A stretch of DNA of 6,997 nucleotides from Synergistaceae bacterium (GCA_031290815.1 JAISLO010000025.1:1-6997), one strand, 5' to 3'. Shown: positions 1-5,862, numbered from the stretch's first letter. Translations and numbers: made by a program. The notes: generated by a model not told the origin, from the sequence alone.

Positions 1-75
1 CAGCGTCGCAAGCCCGCCCCCGATGGAAAACAGGCCTATTATCAAAACTTCCGACCGGAGCGTGAGACATATCAT
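1..75 (-). CDS. Chromate-type transporter, second half of a split pair (partial)
   Basis: Partial gene running off the left edge; the 25 visible codons begin MICLTLRSEVLIIGLF and continue SIGGGLATL. The GGGxAxL stretch after a hydrophobic, phenylalanine-rich segment is the N-terminal signature of CHR-family membrane proteins (PF02417). The same signature opens the gene just upstream (GGGYAMLP), so the two are tandem halves of one transporter. The ATG at 75-73 overlaps the TGA of the preceding gene as ATGA, a typical sign of translational coupling. Known for the family: short-chain CHR proteins are encoded as such pairs and are thought to work together as an inner-membrane anion exporter. Chromate as the real substrate is not shown here. 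The call rests on a short stretch plus context. Confidence 0.68.
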   Translation of the reverse strand, partial: MICLTLRSEVLIIGLFSIGGGLATL

Positions 76-623
76 TTGGCTATTTCCCTGCCGGATTTGA
101 TGACGATCCCGGCGGCTGCTCCAAGCACCACAGGCAGCACCGGGGATATGTCGACGAACGTGAAGACCAGAAGCGACAGCGCGAATATAAGGCCTCCCGC
201 CGCGTCCTTCACGCCGCTCTTCCACATGCTCACAGCCGAACTGACTATGAGGGCTGAGACGGCCACCCTTATGCCGTTGAACGCGTGTTCGACGAGTTCG
301 AGATGCTGGAAATTTTTGATGAACACAGCGATTATCAGGATTATGATCAGCGACGGCGAGGCCATGCCCAGCGCCGCCGCAATGAGGCCTGACGTTTTTC
401 TCCTGCCGTAGCCCACGAGCATCGAGATATTTATCGCAATGATGCCGGGCAGGCTCTGACTTATTGCGTAATAGTCTATTATCTCCTCGTCGGTCGCCCA
501 GCCGAGCCGCCGAACTATGTCCTTCTGAAGGAGGGGCAGCATCGCGTACCCCCCTCCGAACGTGAGTATTCCTATCTTGAAGAATGTCGAAAATATCTGT
601 ATCAGCTCATACACGATCATCAC
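72..623 (-). CDS. Chromate-type transporter, first half of a split pair
   Basis: A 183-residue single-domain CHR-family membrane protein (PF02417), the usual length for short-chain members that act as adjacent pairs. Visible signatures are a hydrophobic N-terminal helix leading into GGGYAMLP (residues 23-30), then GWATDEEIIDYYAISQSLPG (41-60), and strongly hydrophobic segments at about 80-103, 117-134, 141-156 and 160-176. Family members usually read PGP after the SQ motif; here it is PGI, a small departure. The start is either the GTG at 623-621 or the ATG directly after it (620-618); neither has a strong Shine-Dalgarno sequence. The gene lies 146 bp downstream of rplS in the same direction and overlaps the next gene by ATGA. 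Known role: anion or chromate efflux across the inner membrane. The physiological substrate is unknown, and the neighbouring ribosomal genes say nothing about it. Confidence 0.87.
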   Translation of the reverse strand: MMIVYELIQIFSTFFKIGILTFGGGYAMLPLLQKDIVRRLGWATDEEIIDYYAISQSLPGIIAINISMLVGYGRRKTSGLIAAALGMASPSLIIILIIAVFIKNFQHLELVEHAFNGIRVAVSALIVSSAVSMWKSGVKDAAGGLIFALSLLVFTFVDISPVLPVVLGAAAGIVIKSGREIAK

Positions 624-651
624 CCGTAACGCGCTGGAGAATCGCCGCCGC

Positions 652-665
652 GCCTTTCAAAAGGC
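652..665. repeat. Short perfect inverted repeat upstream of the transporter
   Basis: The arms GCCTTT and AAAGGC (plus-strand reading gcctttcaaaaggc) form a compact hairpin with at most a 2-4 nt loop in the rplS-transporter gap. No T-run follows on either strand, so it is not a standard intrinsic terminator. It could be a leader hairpin or nothing functional. Confidence 0.3.
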
Positions 666-677
666 TGATTTAATGTT

Positions 678-724
678 AAAAGCCCAAGCGGAGCTCGGTA
701 TAGATATACATTTGAGCTTCAGGC
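678..724 (-). terminator. Weak candidate intrinsic terminator after rplS
   Basis: On the minus strand, GCCTGAAGC (724-716) can pair with GCTTGGGC (689-682), leaving one bulged G and one wobble pair, with a large loop that holds a second AGCTC/GAGCT pairing. The 3' arm is followed directly by TTTTAA. This sits 46 bp after the rplS stop, where the ribosomal operon would be expected to end. The loop is long and the T-run is only four bases, so termination may be partial or absent. Confidence 0.32.
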
Positions 725-769
725 CTCCAACAATAAATCAGCGATTCCCATAACGCCTTTACGCCGCCC

Positions 770-1132
770 TTAGTTAAACTCTCTCCGCTCCTTGATGCGA
801 GCCGCTTTTCCGCTGAGCTTGCGCAGGTAGTAGAGTTTCGCGCGCCTTACCTTGCCGAGCCTCGTCACCTCGATCTTGTCGATGCTCGGACAGTGGAGCG
901 GAAATATCCTCTCAACGCCGATTCCACCGGACATCTTTCGCACGATGAAGTTCTCCTTGAGGCCGCCATGCTGACGGCTGATCACCACGCCCTCGAACAC
1001 CTGTATGCGCTCGCGGTTGCCCTCCTTTACCTTGACGTGCACCTTGACTGTGTCGCCGGCCCGGAAGGCCGGTATATCCCCCTCCGGCTTGCGGTATCGC
1101 TTCTCGACGAGCGCTATCCTCGGATCAATCAT
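770..1132 (-). CDS. rplS: Large-subunit ribosomal protein bL19
   Basis: A 120-residue protein of the usual bL19 length (about 115). It helps form the bridge between the 50S and 30S subunits. The whole family pattern is present: FRAGDTVKVHVKVKEGNRER (24-43), RIQVFEGVVI, then GIGVERIFPLHCP, IDKIEV, GKVRRAKLYYLRKLSGKAARIKE near the C terminus. The start ATG (1132-1130) follows a G-rich Shine-Dalgarno region (GGGGG at 1146-1142 and AAGG closer in). The gene is the last of the ylxM-ffh-rpsP-khpA-rimM-trmD-rplS cluster but is separated from trmD by a 210-bp gap that contains promoter-like sequences, so it is probably expressed both by read-through and independently. Nothing in the protein is unusual. 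Confidence 0.98.
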   Translation of the reverse strand: MIDPRIALVEKRYRKPEGDIPAFRAGDTVKVHVKVKEGNRERIQVFEGVVISRQHGGLKENFIVRKMSGGIGVERIFPLHCPSIDKIEVTRLGKVRRAKLYYLRKLSGKAARIKERREFN

Positions 1133-1159
1133 TATGCCTTTCCCCCTTCGGATTTTTCT

Positions 1160-1210
1160 ATTTTAGGAAATGCCGATTCAATGTCATAAGCCCGGAGAGT
1201 GAGATTTCAA
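1160..1210 (-). promoter_or_regulatory. Two overlapping sigma-70 promoter candidates for rplS
   Basis: Candidate A: ATGACA (1187-1182) with TAAAAT (1165-1160), spacer 16, which would give a short leader ending in the GGGGG ribosome binding site. Candidate B: TTGAAA (1210-1205) with TATGAC (1188-1183), spacer 16. Each has a good -35 hexamer; A also has a 5/6 -10 match. They overlap, so at most one is likely the main start. This fits independent dosing of bL19. Confidence 0.4.
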
Positions 1211-1216
1211 CCCTGA

Positions 1217-1308
1217 CGGCACCCGTACCGCAAAACGGCTTAATTCCGTTTCGACCATTCAATCAGCGTTTCCCTTACTGTTCTTGACCGGCATCGAATC
1301 ACGCCGGT
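1217..1308 (-). promoter_or_regulatory. Cluster of three small hairpins in the trmD-rplS gap
   Basis: Read on the minus strand there are three successive stem-loops: ACCGGC/GCCGGT with a 10-nt loop (1308-1287); CGAAACGG/CCGTTTTG, 8 bp with one wobble and a 7-nt loop (1253-1231); CGGTA/TGCCG with one wobble and a CGGG loop (1230-1217). No strong T-run follows, so none is a clear terminator, although the second ends in TTTT within its 3' arm. Ribosomal-protein leaders, including one for L19 in some bacteria, are known; membership here cannot be judged without a covariance search. They could equally be 3' end structure of the trmD message. Confidence 0.25.
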
Positions 1309-1342
1309 TCAGTTCAATAAATTATTTTCTGTTCCTCCAGCA

Positions 1343-2611
1343 TCATCTGAAACCGAAGAACCTGTCCAGAACTATTCCGACAGCGCTCCTCACCGACAGA
1401 TGATTGTAGACTCCACGGCCTCCCATTATCGGGGTCATCACTGCGTCCGCGGTTTCGATCACCTCGTCCGACAGACCATGTCCTGTCCCAAATAGGAACA
1501 CGGTCGGTCTGTCCTGTTCCAGCAGCCTGCTCTTGATTCTCGTCCAGTGAAGCGCTCCTCCCCGCAGTCTTGCCGTAGTCGCGATGGAAAACGGGACGCT
1601 GCGCTCCTTCTCCTTTATCCACTCCAAAGCCATGGTAAAAGTGGAGAACGTCTTTACGCGCCTCATGGCCTCGGCCCTGTCCGTGTTGAACGACGATCCA
1701 TACCCGTCGGTCCAGTGGGAGGTTAGCTTTTTTATCATCTCCCGCTGCCGGAGGAGCGGCGTCGCAACGATGTACCTCTTTACCCCGTACGTCAGGCACG
1801 CTCTGGACACATCGTGCAAATCCAGGCCTGTTATCGCCGTCGTGCCTGCCCTGCCGTTCCTGTCGAGCACCGAATGGTGCAATTGAATGACGTACACGCC
1901 GCGCCTCAGGTAAGGCATTATCCCGGCCCTCGCGACCATGTCGGGCCTCCTGGAAATAGTGCGCCTCGCGGATTCCGCTCTCCTGAACGAGTCTATGGCG
2001 GCATGGTCTCCTCCGAGCAGTACGCTGGGGACCGCCCTTCCACCGAACTCGGCCGGCCTCGTGAAGTGTGGGCAGTCCAGCATTCCAGAGAAGAACGAAT
2101 CCTCCTCCACGGCATCCCGCCTTCCGACTACGCCGTCCACTAAGCGCGACACCGCATCCGCGATGGCAAGTGCTGGTATCTCCCCTCCGGTCAGCACGAA
2201 GTCCCCCAGCGACACCTCCAGATCCGCGCAGCCCTCCACAAATCGCTCATCCATGCCCTCGTAGTGGCCGCATACTATTATGAGGTTCTTCTCACAGGAT
2301 ATCCTGTGCAGGTCCTCCACCAGCTCCTGATAAAGCCTGACGCCCTGAGGGCTCGGACAGACCACGAACCGTTCGTCCCTGTCAGCTATGGAATCGACCG
2401 CCGCCTCGAGCGGGCCAGCCATCAAGACCATACCACCTCCGCCGAAGCTGTAGTCATCTATCTGCCTGTATCTGCCGTCGGCGAAATCCCTTAAATTTAC
2501 GACCGAGATGTCGATCTTTCCGGATTCGATCCCTCTCCCCAGCACGCTCGAAGACAGGACTCCGCTGACGAGATCCGGAAACGCCGTGACGATGGAACTG
2601 CGTGGTTTCAA
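1343..2611 (-). CDS. trmD: TrmD tRNA (guanine-37-N1)-methyltransferase fused to a Tm1570-type SPOUT RNA methyltransferase
   Basis: A 422-residue protein, much longer than ordinary TrmD (about 240-250). Residues 1-226 are a complete TrmD, which uses S-adenosylmethionine to make m1G37 in tRNA and prevent +1 frameshifting. Visible motifs are FGGGGMVL (56-63), SPQG (87-90), CGHYEGMDER (114-123), the trefoil-knot segment SLGDFVLTGGE (134-144), R156 and D171 at positions matching catalytic Arg154 and Asp169 of E. coli, and CPHFTRP (180-186). Residues about 232-422 form a second SPOUT domain of the PF09936 type: TAITGLDLHDVSRACLTYG (258-276), LFGTGHGL (373-380), and NHLSVRSAVGIVLDR (403-417). In Thermotoga maritima this domain is a separate protein, Tm1570, next to TrmD; its RNA target is not known to me. 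The start is a TTG (2611-2609) overlapping the rimM stop as TTGA, with GGAGGG at 2626-2621 at 9-nt spacing. Rare start and tight overlap suggest coupling to rimM translation. Confidence 0.95.
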   Translation of the reverse strand: MKPRSSIVTAFPDLVSGVLSSSVLGRGIESGKIDISVVNLRDFADGRYRQIDDYSFGGGGMVLMAGPLEAAVDSIADRDERFVVCPSPQGVRLYQELVEDLHRISCEKNLIIVCGHYEGMDERFVEGCADLEVSLGDFVLTGGEIPALAIADAVSRLVDGVVGRRDAVEEDSFFSGMLDCPHFTRPAEFGGRAVPSVLLGGDHAAIDSFRRAESARRTISRRPDMVARAGIMPYLRRGVYVIQLHHSVLDRNGRAGTTAITGLDLHDVSRACLTYGVKRYIVATPLLRQREMIKKLTSHWTDGYGSSFNTDRAEAMRRVKTFSTFTMALEWIKEKERSVPFSIATTARLRGGALHWTRIKSRLLEQDRPTVFLFGTGHGLSDEVIETADAVMTPIMGGRGVYNHLSVRSAVGIVLDRFFGFR

Positions 2612-3180
2612 TCCCAGAGGCCCTCCGGCAGAGATACCTTCACCACTCCAGCGTCAAGGTCAATTTCCTTCACGACATCGGCCACGGCCGGTATCATCTT
2701 GACGCTGCCGTCCTGAGCGCGAACTTGATAGACATCGTTGCCTCCGGTCGGCATCACGTCTTCGATCTCGCCGAGTTTGCCGCCGCTTTCGGCATCTATG
2801 ACATCCAGGCCTATGAGGGAGTCTATCCAATACTCGCCCTCTGGGAGCTCGACCCGCTCATCAGGCGCGACAGTTACCACGTAACCAGAAAACGCCTCGG
2901 CCGACTCCCTGTCCGATATCCCCGAAACCGAGGCTAAAAACTGCCCCTTTCCCTCGTGCGCGGCGATGCCGGTTACCTCGAGTTCGCGGTGAGGTTTGCC
3001 CTGTTTTTCTATGTACAGGGTTCTCATGCCTAGAAAACGCTCCGGATAATCGGTCAGGGGATGAATCCTGAGGGTTCCTCTGACTCCGTGCGCGCCTACG
3101 ATCTTTCCTATCATGGTTCTGCCGGTCGGGCGCTTGGCAGCGCCGAGGCCATCCTCGAAATTCTTACGCGAGATCGACAT
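2608..3180 (-). CDS. rimM: 16S rRNA processing / 30S maturation factor RimM
   Basis: A 190-residue RimM, which binds uS19 and helps assemble the 30S head. The N-terminal RimM domain spans about 22-105 and begins with the family pattern IGKIVGAHGVRGTLRIHPLT followed by DYPERF. The C-terminal PRC-barrel follows YW (117-118): GLDVIDAESGGKLGEIEDV, PTGGNDVYQV (144-153), MIPAVADVVKEID (162-174), ending EGLWD. The ATG at 3180-3178 lies inside khpA (17-nt overlap) with AGAAGG just upstream at tight spacing. An internal ATG at residue 23 would start at the domain edge but lacks a good ribosome binding site, so the longer start is preferred. The stop overlaps the TTG start of trmD. Position between khpA and trmD is the canonical one. 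Confidence 0.96.
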   Translation of the reverse strand: MSISRKNFEDGLGAAKRPTGRTMIGKIVGAHGVRGTLRIHPLTDYPERFLGMRTLYIEKQGKPHRELEVTGIAAHEGKGQFLASVSGISDRESAEAFSGYVVTVAPDERVELPEGEYWIDSLIGLDVIDAESGGKLGEIEDVMPTGGNDVYQVRAQDGSVKMIPAVADVVKEIDLDAGVVKVSLPEGLWD

Positions 3181-3403
3181 CGACCTTCTCGCCTGGTTTG
3201 ACGGATGCCGCCTTTGTCACGAGTCTTATCGCGTTTATCGTGGCGCCTCGCTTTCCGATGACCCGACCGATGTCGTCCGGAGCGGTGGTTATGGTTATCA
3301 TCACTGCCCCCGCATCGCTCTGTTCGCTGGTCACCTTTACCTTATCCGGGTGATTGACGAGCCTGCGAACTATGTAATCAACTATTCCGCCGTAATCGGG
3401 CAT
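3164..3403 (-). CDS. khpA: Small KH-domain RNA-binding protein KhpA
   Basis: A 79-residue protein consisting of a single KH domain (the YlqC/KhpA family, usually 75-80 residues). The nucleic-acid-binding GxxG loop is GKRG (50-53) within DIGRVIGKRGATINAIR (44-60). Known for the family: KhpA pairs with KhpB/EloR in several bacteria and acts as a general RNA chaperone affecting cell elongation and division; no khpB is in this window. It starts 12 nt after rpsP, with only a weak AGAGAG ribosome binding site, and overlaps rimM by 17 nt, so coupling to rpsP translation is likely. This is the standard place for khpA. Confidence 0.94.
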   Translation of the reverse strand: MPDYGGIVDYIVRRLVNHPDKVKVTSEQSDAGAVMITITTAPDDIGRVIGKRGATINAIRLVTKAASVKPGEKVDVDLA

Positions 3404-3415
3404 CTTGTTTTCTCT

Positions 3416-3691
3416 CTAGGCCTTGACGGCCTTGCCTTCCGTAAATCTGTCCCACACCCCGGCCTTGCGGAGCAGCGCGCGCGCCGTATCTGACGGAATC
3501 GCCCCTTCTTTCAGCCAGTGCATCGCCCGCTCCTCGTTCACCCGGACATCCGCCGGGTCGGTCATCGGGTTGTACGTTCCCAGCATCTCGATGAAACGAC
3601 CGTCCCTCGGCGAACGGGAGTCCGCCACCACCAGACGGTAAAAGGGAGCCTTCTTTTTTCCATGCCGCGCCAAACGAATGCGTACTGCCAT
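3416..3691 (-). CDS. rpsP: Small-subunit ribosomal protein bS16
   Basis: A 91-residue bS16, the usual length, needed for early 30S assembly. The family pattern is complete: MAVRIRLARHGKKKAPFYRL (1-20), VVADSRSPRDGRFIEMLGTY (21-40), NPMTDP, then the helix ending in GAIPSDTARALLRKAGVWDRF. The ATG (3691-3689) is preceded by a full AGGAGGTG (3710-3703); the core AGGAGG is 13 nt from the start, slightly longer than usual. It follows ffh after an 87-bp gap with no clear terminator, and khpA follows after 12 nt. Confidence 0.98.
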   Translation of the reverse strand: MAVRIRLARHGKKKAPFYRLVVADSRSPRDGRFIEMLGTYNPMTDPADVRVNEERAMHWLKEGAIPSDTARALLRKAGVWDRFTEGKAVKA

Positions 3692-3716
3692 CTGCTTTTA
3701 CACACCTCCTGATTTA

Positions 3717-3751
3717 TGCGAAAAAGAGAGAATCGCCGATCATGTTTCGCA
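3717..3751. repeat. Inverted repeat in the ffh-rpsP gap
   Basis: TGCGAAA (3717-3723) and TTTCGCA (3745-3751) form perfect 7-bp arms around a 21-nt loop just ahead of the rpsP ribosome binding site. There is no T-run after it on the transcribed strand, so it does not look like a terminator. It might shape the ffh-rpsP intercistronic RNA (for example as a processing or stability element); function is speculative. Confidence 0.3.
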
Positions 3752-3778
3752 ATCCTCCGTCGAACCGCTTTTGTCCGA

Positions 3779-5134
3779 TTATTTTTTGAATAAATTCTTC
3801 ATCATACCCTTGGCCTTGAAGGATTTCGTCCCGGCCTTGCCAAGTTTTCCCAAGGACTTCATCATGTTCTTCATCTGTTCGAATTGGGCGAGCACCTGGT
3901 TCACCTGCTGAACGCTCGTGCCAGATCCATCTGCGATGCGCCTGCGCCTGCCGCCCTTTATTATCTCCGGCTGCTTGCGTTCCTTCGCCGTCATCGACAA
4001 TATTATGGCTTCCGTATACTTCATTCTCGACATGTCTATGTCTGAGCCCTTGAGCGCCTTTGTCCCGCCCAGCATCGGAAGCATCTCCAGCACCTTGTCC
4101 AGGGGACCGAGTTTCTTGATCTGCTGGAGGTGAAGCAGCATGTCATCCATCGTGAACTTGTTCTTTTTGAGGCTCTCGGCGATCTTCTCCGCGTCGTCCT
4201 CCGTCGTGGAGCGCTCAAGCTTTTCCATGAGGGTGGCCATGTCGCCCATACCCATTATTCGAGACGCCATGCGCTTTGCGTCGAACGGCTCCAGATCATC
4301 GACCCGCTCGCCAATGCCGGCGAGTTTTATCGGTACGCCGGTCGTCGCCTTAATGGCCAAGGCCGGACCGCCGCGCGCGTCTCCATCCATCTTGGTCAGT
4401 ATCACGCCAGTGAGGGTCAGCCGCTCGTTGAATACGTTCGAGACCTCAACTGCCTCCTGTCCGGTCATCGAGTCCACCACGAGCAAAATCTCAAACAACG
4501 GCAGGCTCGACTTGACGCTCTCGAGCTCGGCCATCAGCTCGTCATCCAGCTGCAGACGCCCGGCAGTGTCGAGCAGTATCAGGTCGCACAGATGATCCTC
4601 GGCGTAGGCGATCGATTTTTTCGCGACGGCGACAGGGTCACTCTCACCCTCCTCGGGACCGAAAAAGGCTATGCCTGCCTTGTCGGCGAGGGCTCGAAGC
4701 TGGTCCACAGCGGCCGGCCTTCGAAGGTCACAGGCCACGACGAGCGGTTTGTGCGAGCGGGAGAACCTCTTGGCTATCTTGACGGTCGTAGTCGTCTTGC
4801 CGGAACCCTGGAGGCCGACCATCATATAGATCGTGGGCGGTTTGGGCGATATCGACATGGGCGCCGGGTCATGCCCCATTATGTTGACGAGTTCCTCGTA
4901 CACTATCGTGGCCACCTGCTGGGCGGGCGTGATAGAGTTCAGCACGTTAGCGCCGGTCGCCCTCGTCCTGATGGCCTCAACGAGGTTCTTCACCACCTTG
5001 TAATTTACGTCAGCCTCAAGCAGGGCCATCCTGACCTCGCGCAGCGCGGATGATATGTCCTCCGCCGTGAGCTTGCCCCTGCCCCTCAATCCGGCAAAGA
5101 CGCCCTGAAAGCGTTCCTTGATCGCCTCAAACAT
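3779..5134 (-). CDS. ffh: Signal recognition particle protein Ffh (SRP54 GTPase)
   Basis: A 451-residue Ffh of normal length. It binds 4.5S RNA and signal sequences on the ribosome and docks with FtsY at the inner membrane. The N-terminal helical bundle covers about 1-90. The GTPase domain shows G1 GLQGSGKTTT (107-116), DLRRPAAVDQL (136-146), G3 DTAGRL (189-194), G4 TKMDGDARGG (247-256) and G5 GIGERVDDLEPF (273-284). The methionine-rich M domain (about 300-433) includes SMTAKERKQPEII (380-392) and the RNA-binding helix RRRRIADGSGTSVQQVNQVL (396-415). The tail is lysine-rich. The start ATG overlaps the ylxM stop by 8 nt; GGGGGA upstream could serve as ribosome binding site. Neither ftsY nor the SRP RNA gene is in the window. 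Confidence 0.98.
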   Translation of the reverse strand: MFEAIKERFQGVFAGLRGRGKLTAEDISSALREVRMALLEADVNYKVVKNLVEAIRTRATGANVLNSITPAQQVATIVYEELVNIMGHDPAPMSISPKPPTIYMMVGLQGSGKTTTTVKIAKRFSRSHKPLVVACDLRRPAAVDQLRALADKAGIAFFGPEEGESDPVAVAKKSIAYAEDHLCDLILLDTAGRLQLDDELMAELESVKSSLPLFEILLVVDSMTGQEAVEVSNVFNERLTLTGVILTKMDGDARGGPALAIKATTGVPIKLAGIGERVDDLEPFDAKRMASRIMGMGDMATLMEKLERSTTEDDAEKIAESLKKNKFTMDDMLLHLQQIKKLGPLDKVLEMLPMLGGTKALKGSDIDMSRMKYTEAIILSMTAKERKQPEIIKGGRRRRIADGSGTSVQQVNQVLAQFEQMKNMMKSLGKLGKAGTKSFKAKGMMKNLFKK

Positions 5135-5465
5135 CCTCTGATTCCCCCTTCAGCGAGAGCAGCCCGGATACCTTATCGAGAAAAGATCTTGGCAGATCAG
5201 ATCCGACTATAATAGACGAGAGCGATTCGAGCCTCCCCCTGATATCCCTCAGCTTCAGGTTTCGCTCCATCTCCTCCATATAATCCTTCGACCGCTTGAT
5301 CAGGTCGTTCGCTCCCTGCCTTGTCATGCCAAGCTCAACCGCGAGTTCGGCGATCGTGAGATCTCCGCGCAGAAGGATCTCGCAGGCAGTCCTCTGCTTT
5401 TCAGTCAACAGTGAGGAATAGAGATCGAAGAGCTCTCCGAAGCGAACTCTCTGCTCCAGCAGCAT
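5127..5465 (-). CDS. ylxM: YlxM/p13-family putative helix-turn-helix protein of the SRP operon
   Basis: A YlxM-family protein of 112 residues from the ATG at 5465-5463. The N terminus reads MLLEQRVRFGELFDLYSSLL followed by TEKQR, and a sigma-70 region-4-like helix-turn-helix follows (DLTIAELAVELGMTRQGAND, then LIKRSKDYMEEME). In this family the gene sits directly before ffh and may modulate or assist the SRP; DNA binding is predicted from the fold. The open frame extends upstream to a GTG at 5510 (127 residues) and a TTG at 5495. The GTG lies only about 4 nt after the expected transcription start of the consensus promoter at 5521-5549 and has no ribosome binding site, so the ATG is preferred; it also gives the family's usual length. 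The ribosome binding site before this ATG (AAGATGAG) is weak. The stop overlaps the ffh start by 8 nt. Confidence 0.88.
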   Translation of the reverse strand: MLLEQRVRFGELFDLYSSLLTEKQRTACEILLRGDLTIAELAVELGMTRQGANDLIKRSKDYMEEMERNLKLRDIRGRLESLSSIIVGSDLPRSFLDKVSGLLSLKGESEDV

Positions 5466-5520
5466 CTCATCTTGAAAAGCTTGCGTCGAGTCCAACCGAC
5501 ACCACCCCACAACGACGAGG

Positions 5521-5549
5521 ATTATATGCGACTCTAGAGGCTATGTCAA
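5521..5549 (-). promoter_or_regulatory. Perfect consensus sigma-70 promoter of the ylxM-ffh cluster
   Basis: On the minus strand TTGACA (5549-5544) and TATAAT (5526-5521) both match the consensus exactly with a 17-bp spacer. An A/T-rich tract (AAGTTTTTTACT) just upstream could act as an UP element. The predicted transcription start, about 7 nt past the -10 box, lies near 5514, so a coding start at 5510 would be nearly leaderless; this is why the downstream ATG at 5465 was chosen for ylxM. It probably serves ylxM, ffh and, by read-through, rpsP to trmD. Confidence 0.85.
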
Positions 5550-5563
5550 GTAAAAAACTTGAC
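5545..5563. repeat. Palindrome overlapping the -35 box (operator candidate)
   Basis: GTCAAGT (5545-5551) and ACTTGAC (5557-5563) are perfect 7-bp arms separated by AAAAA. One arm contains five of the six bases of the -35 hexamer of the ylxM promoter, so a protein bound here could block or recruit RNA polymerase. No repressor gene is nearby. Chance or a relic end of a mobile element are alternatives. Confidence 0.4.
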
Positions 5564-5678
5564 GGTGTGCCATTCGGCCCGATAACCTCGTCTGTGATAA
5601 TGTCCTCTCGACCTGAAAAGTGGAATTTGCTTTTCCATTCGACCAATCATACATTCCTGAATCCAAAAAAACACCCAG

Positions 5679-5703
5679 TGCACCAATTTCTTAAATTGGT
5701 GCA
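5679..5703. repeat. Left palindrome of the AT-rich segment
   Basis: Arms TGCACCAATTT (5679-5689) and AAATTGGTGCA (5693-5703) are perfect 11-bp inverted repeats around CTT. The sequence recurs, with one base missing and the spacer reverse-complemented to AAG, at 5902-5925. The preceding bases CCAG are also shared with the second copy. Confidence 0.85.
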
Positions 5704-5710
5704 GTAGACT

Positions 5711-5797
5711 ATGCGTACTTTAGCAGATATCAACGACTTAGTAAACGACCTTGAAAAAGGCCCACAATTTTTTTCCAAACACTGCTCTCATACTTAA
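5711..5797 (+). pseudogene. 28-codon frame inside the palindrome-bounded segment, possible transposase N-terminal remnant
   Basis: ATG at 5711 opens a frame reading MRTLADINDLVNDLEKGPQF and then FSKHCSHT before TAA at 5795-5797. The composition is protein-like, with no odd low-complexity, in DNA that is otherwise very AT-rich. It starts 8 bp after the left palindrome, the usual place for a transposase start in a compact insertion sequence. There is no good ribosome binding site (only GGTG within the palindrome). I do not recognise a family; it may be the left-over start of a deleted transposase, or chance. Confidence 0.25.
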
Positions 5798-5834
5798 ATC
5801 ACAATATTTTAAATAACAAGCTATCATATCTTTA

Positions 5835-5862
5835 TTGATTTCATAATACATGGCAATAATAT
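5835..5862 (+). promoter_or_regulatory. Weak promoter candidate for the formyltransferase gene
   Basis: TTGATT (5835-5840) and TAATAT (5857-5862) with a 16-bp spacer resemble a sigma-70 promoter, each hexamer matching the consensus at about four of six positions. It lies inside the AT-rich segment about 100 bp before the start codon, so the inserted DNA may supply the promoter, and the leader RNA would carry the right palindrome as a hairpin. AT-rich DNA throws up such matches by chance. Confidence 0.28.

Noticed and set aside
1314..1799. A 161-residue minus-strand frame overlapping the end of trmD
   Set aside because: It is an out-of-frame shadow of the second domain of the TrmD fusion, which has clear family motifs in the other frame; the composition is rich in R, G and D with no recognisable motif.
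4130..5053. A 307-residue plus-strand frame antisense to ffh
   Set aside because: It mirrors a strongly conserved ffh coding sequence, is rich in H, R and G, has no ribosome binding site and shows no domain; long antisense frames are common in GC-rich genes.
5679..5703. Left palindrome as an intrinsic terminator
   Set aside because: The stem is perfect, but no T-run follows on either strand and no gene ends just before it.
5411..5707. A plus-strand frame through the ylxM promoter ending in the left palindrome; also a shorter 54-codon version from ATG 5543
   Set aside because: It runs antisense to ylxM and then through its promoter and the palindrome, with no proper ribosome binding site and no recognisable family. 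A relic of a mobile element cannot be excluded.
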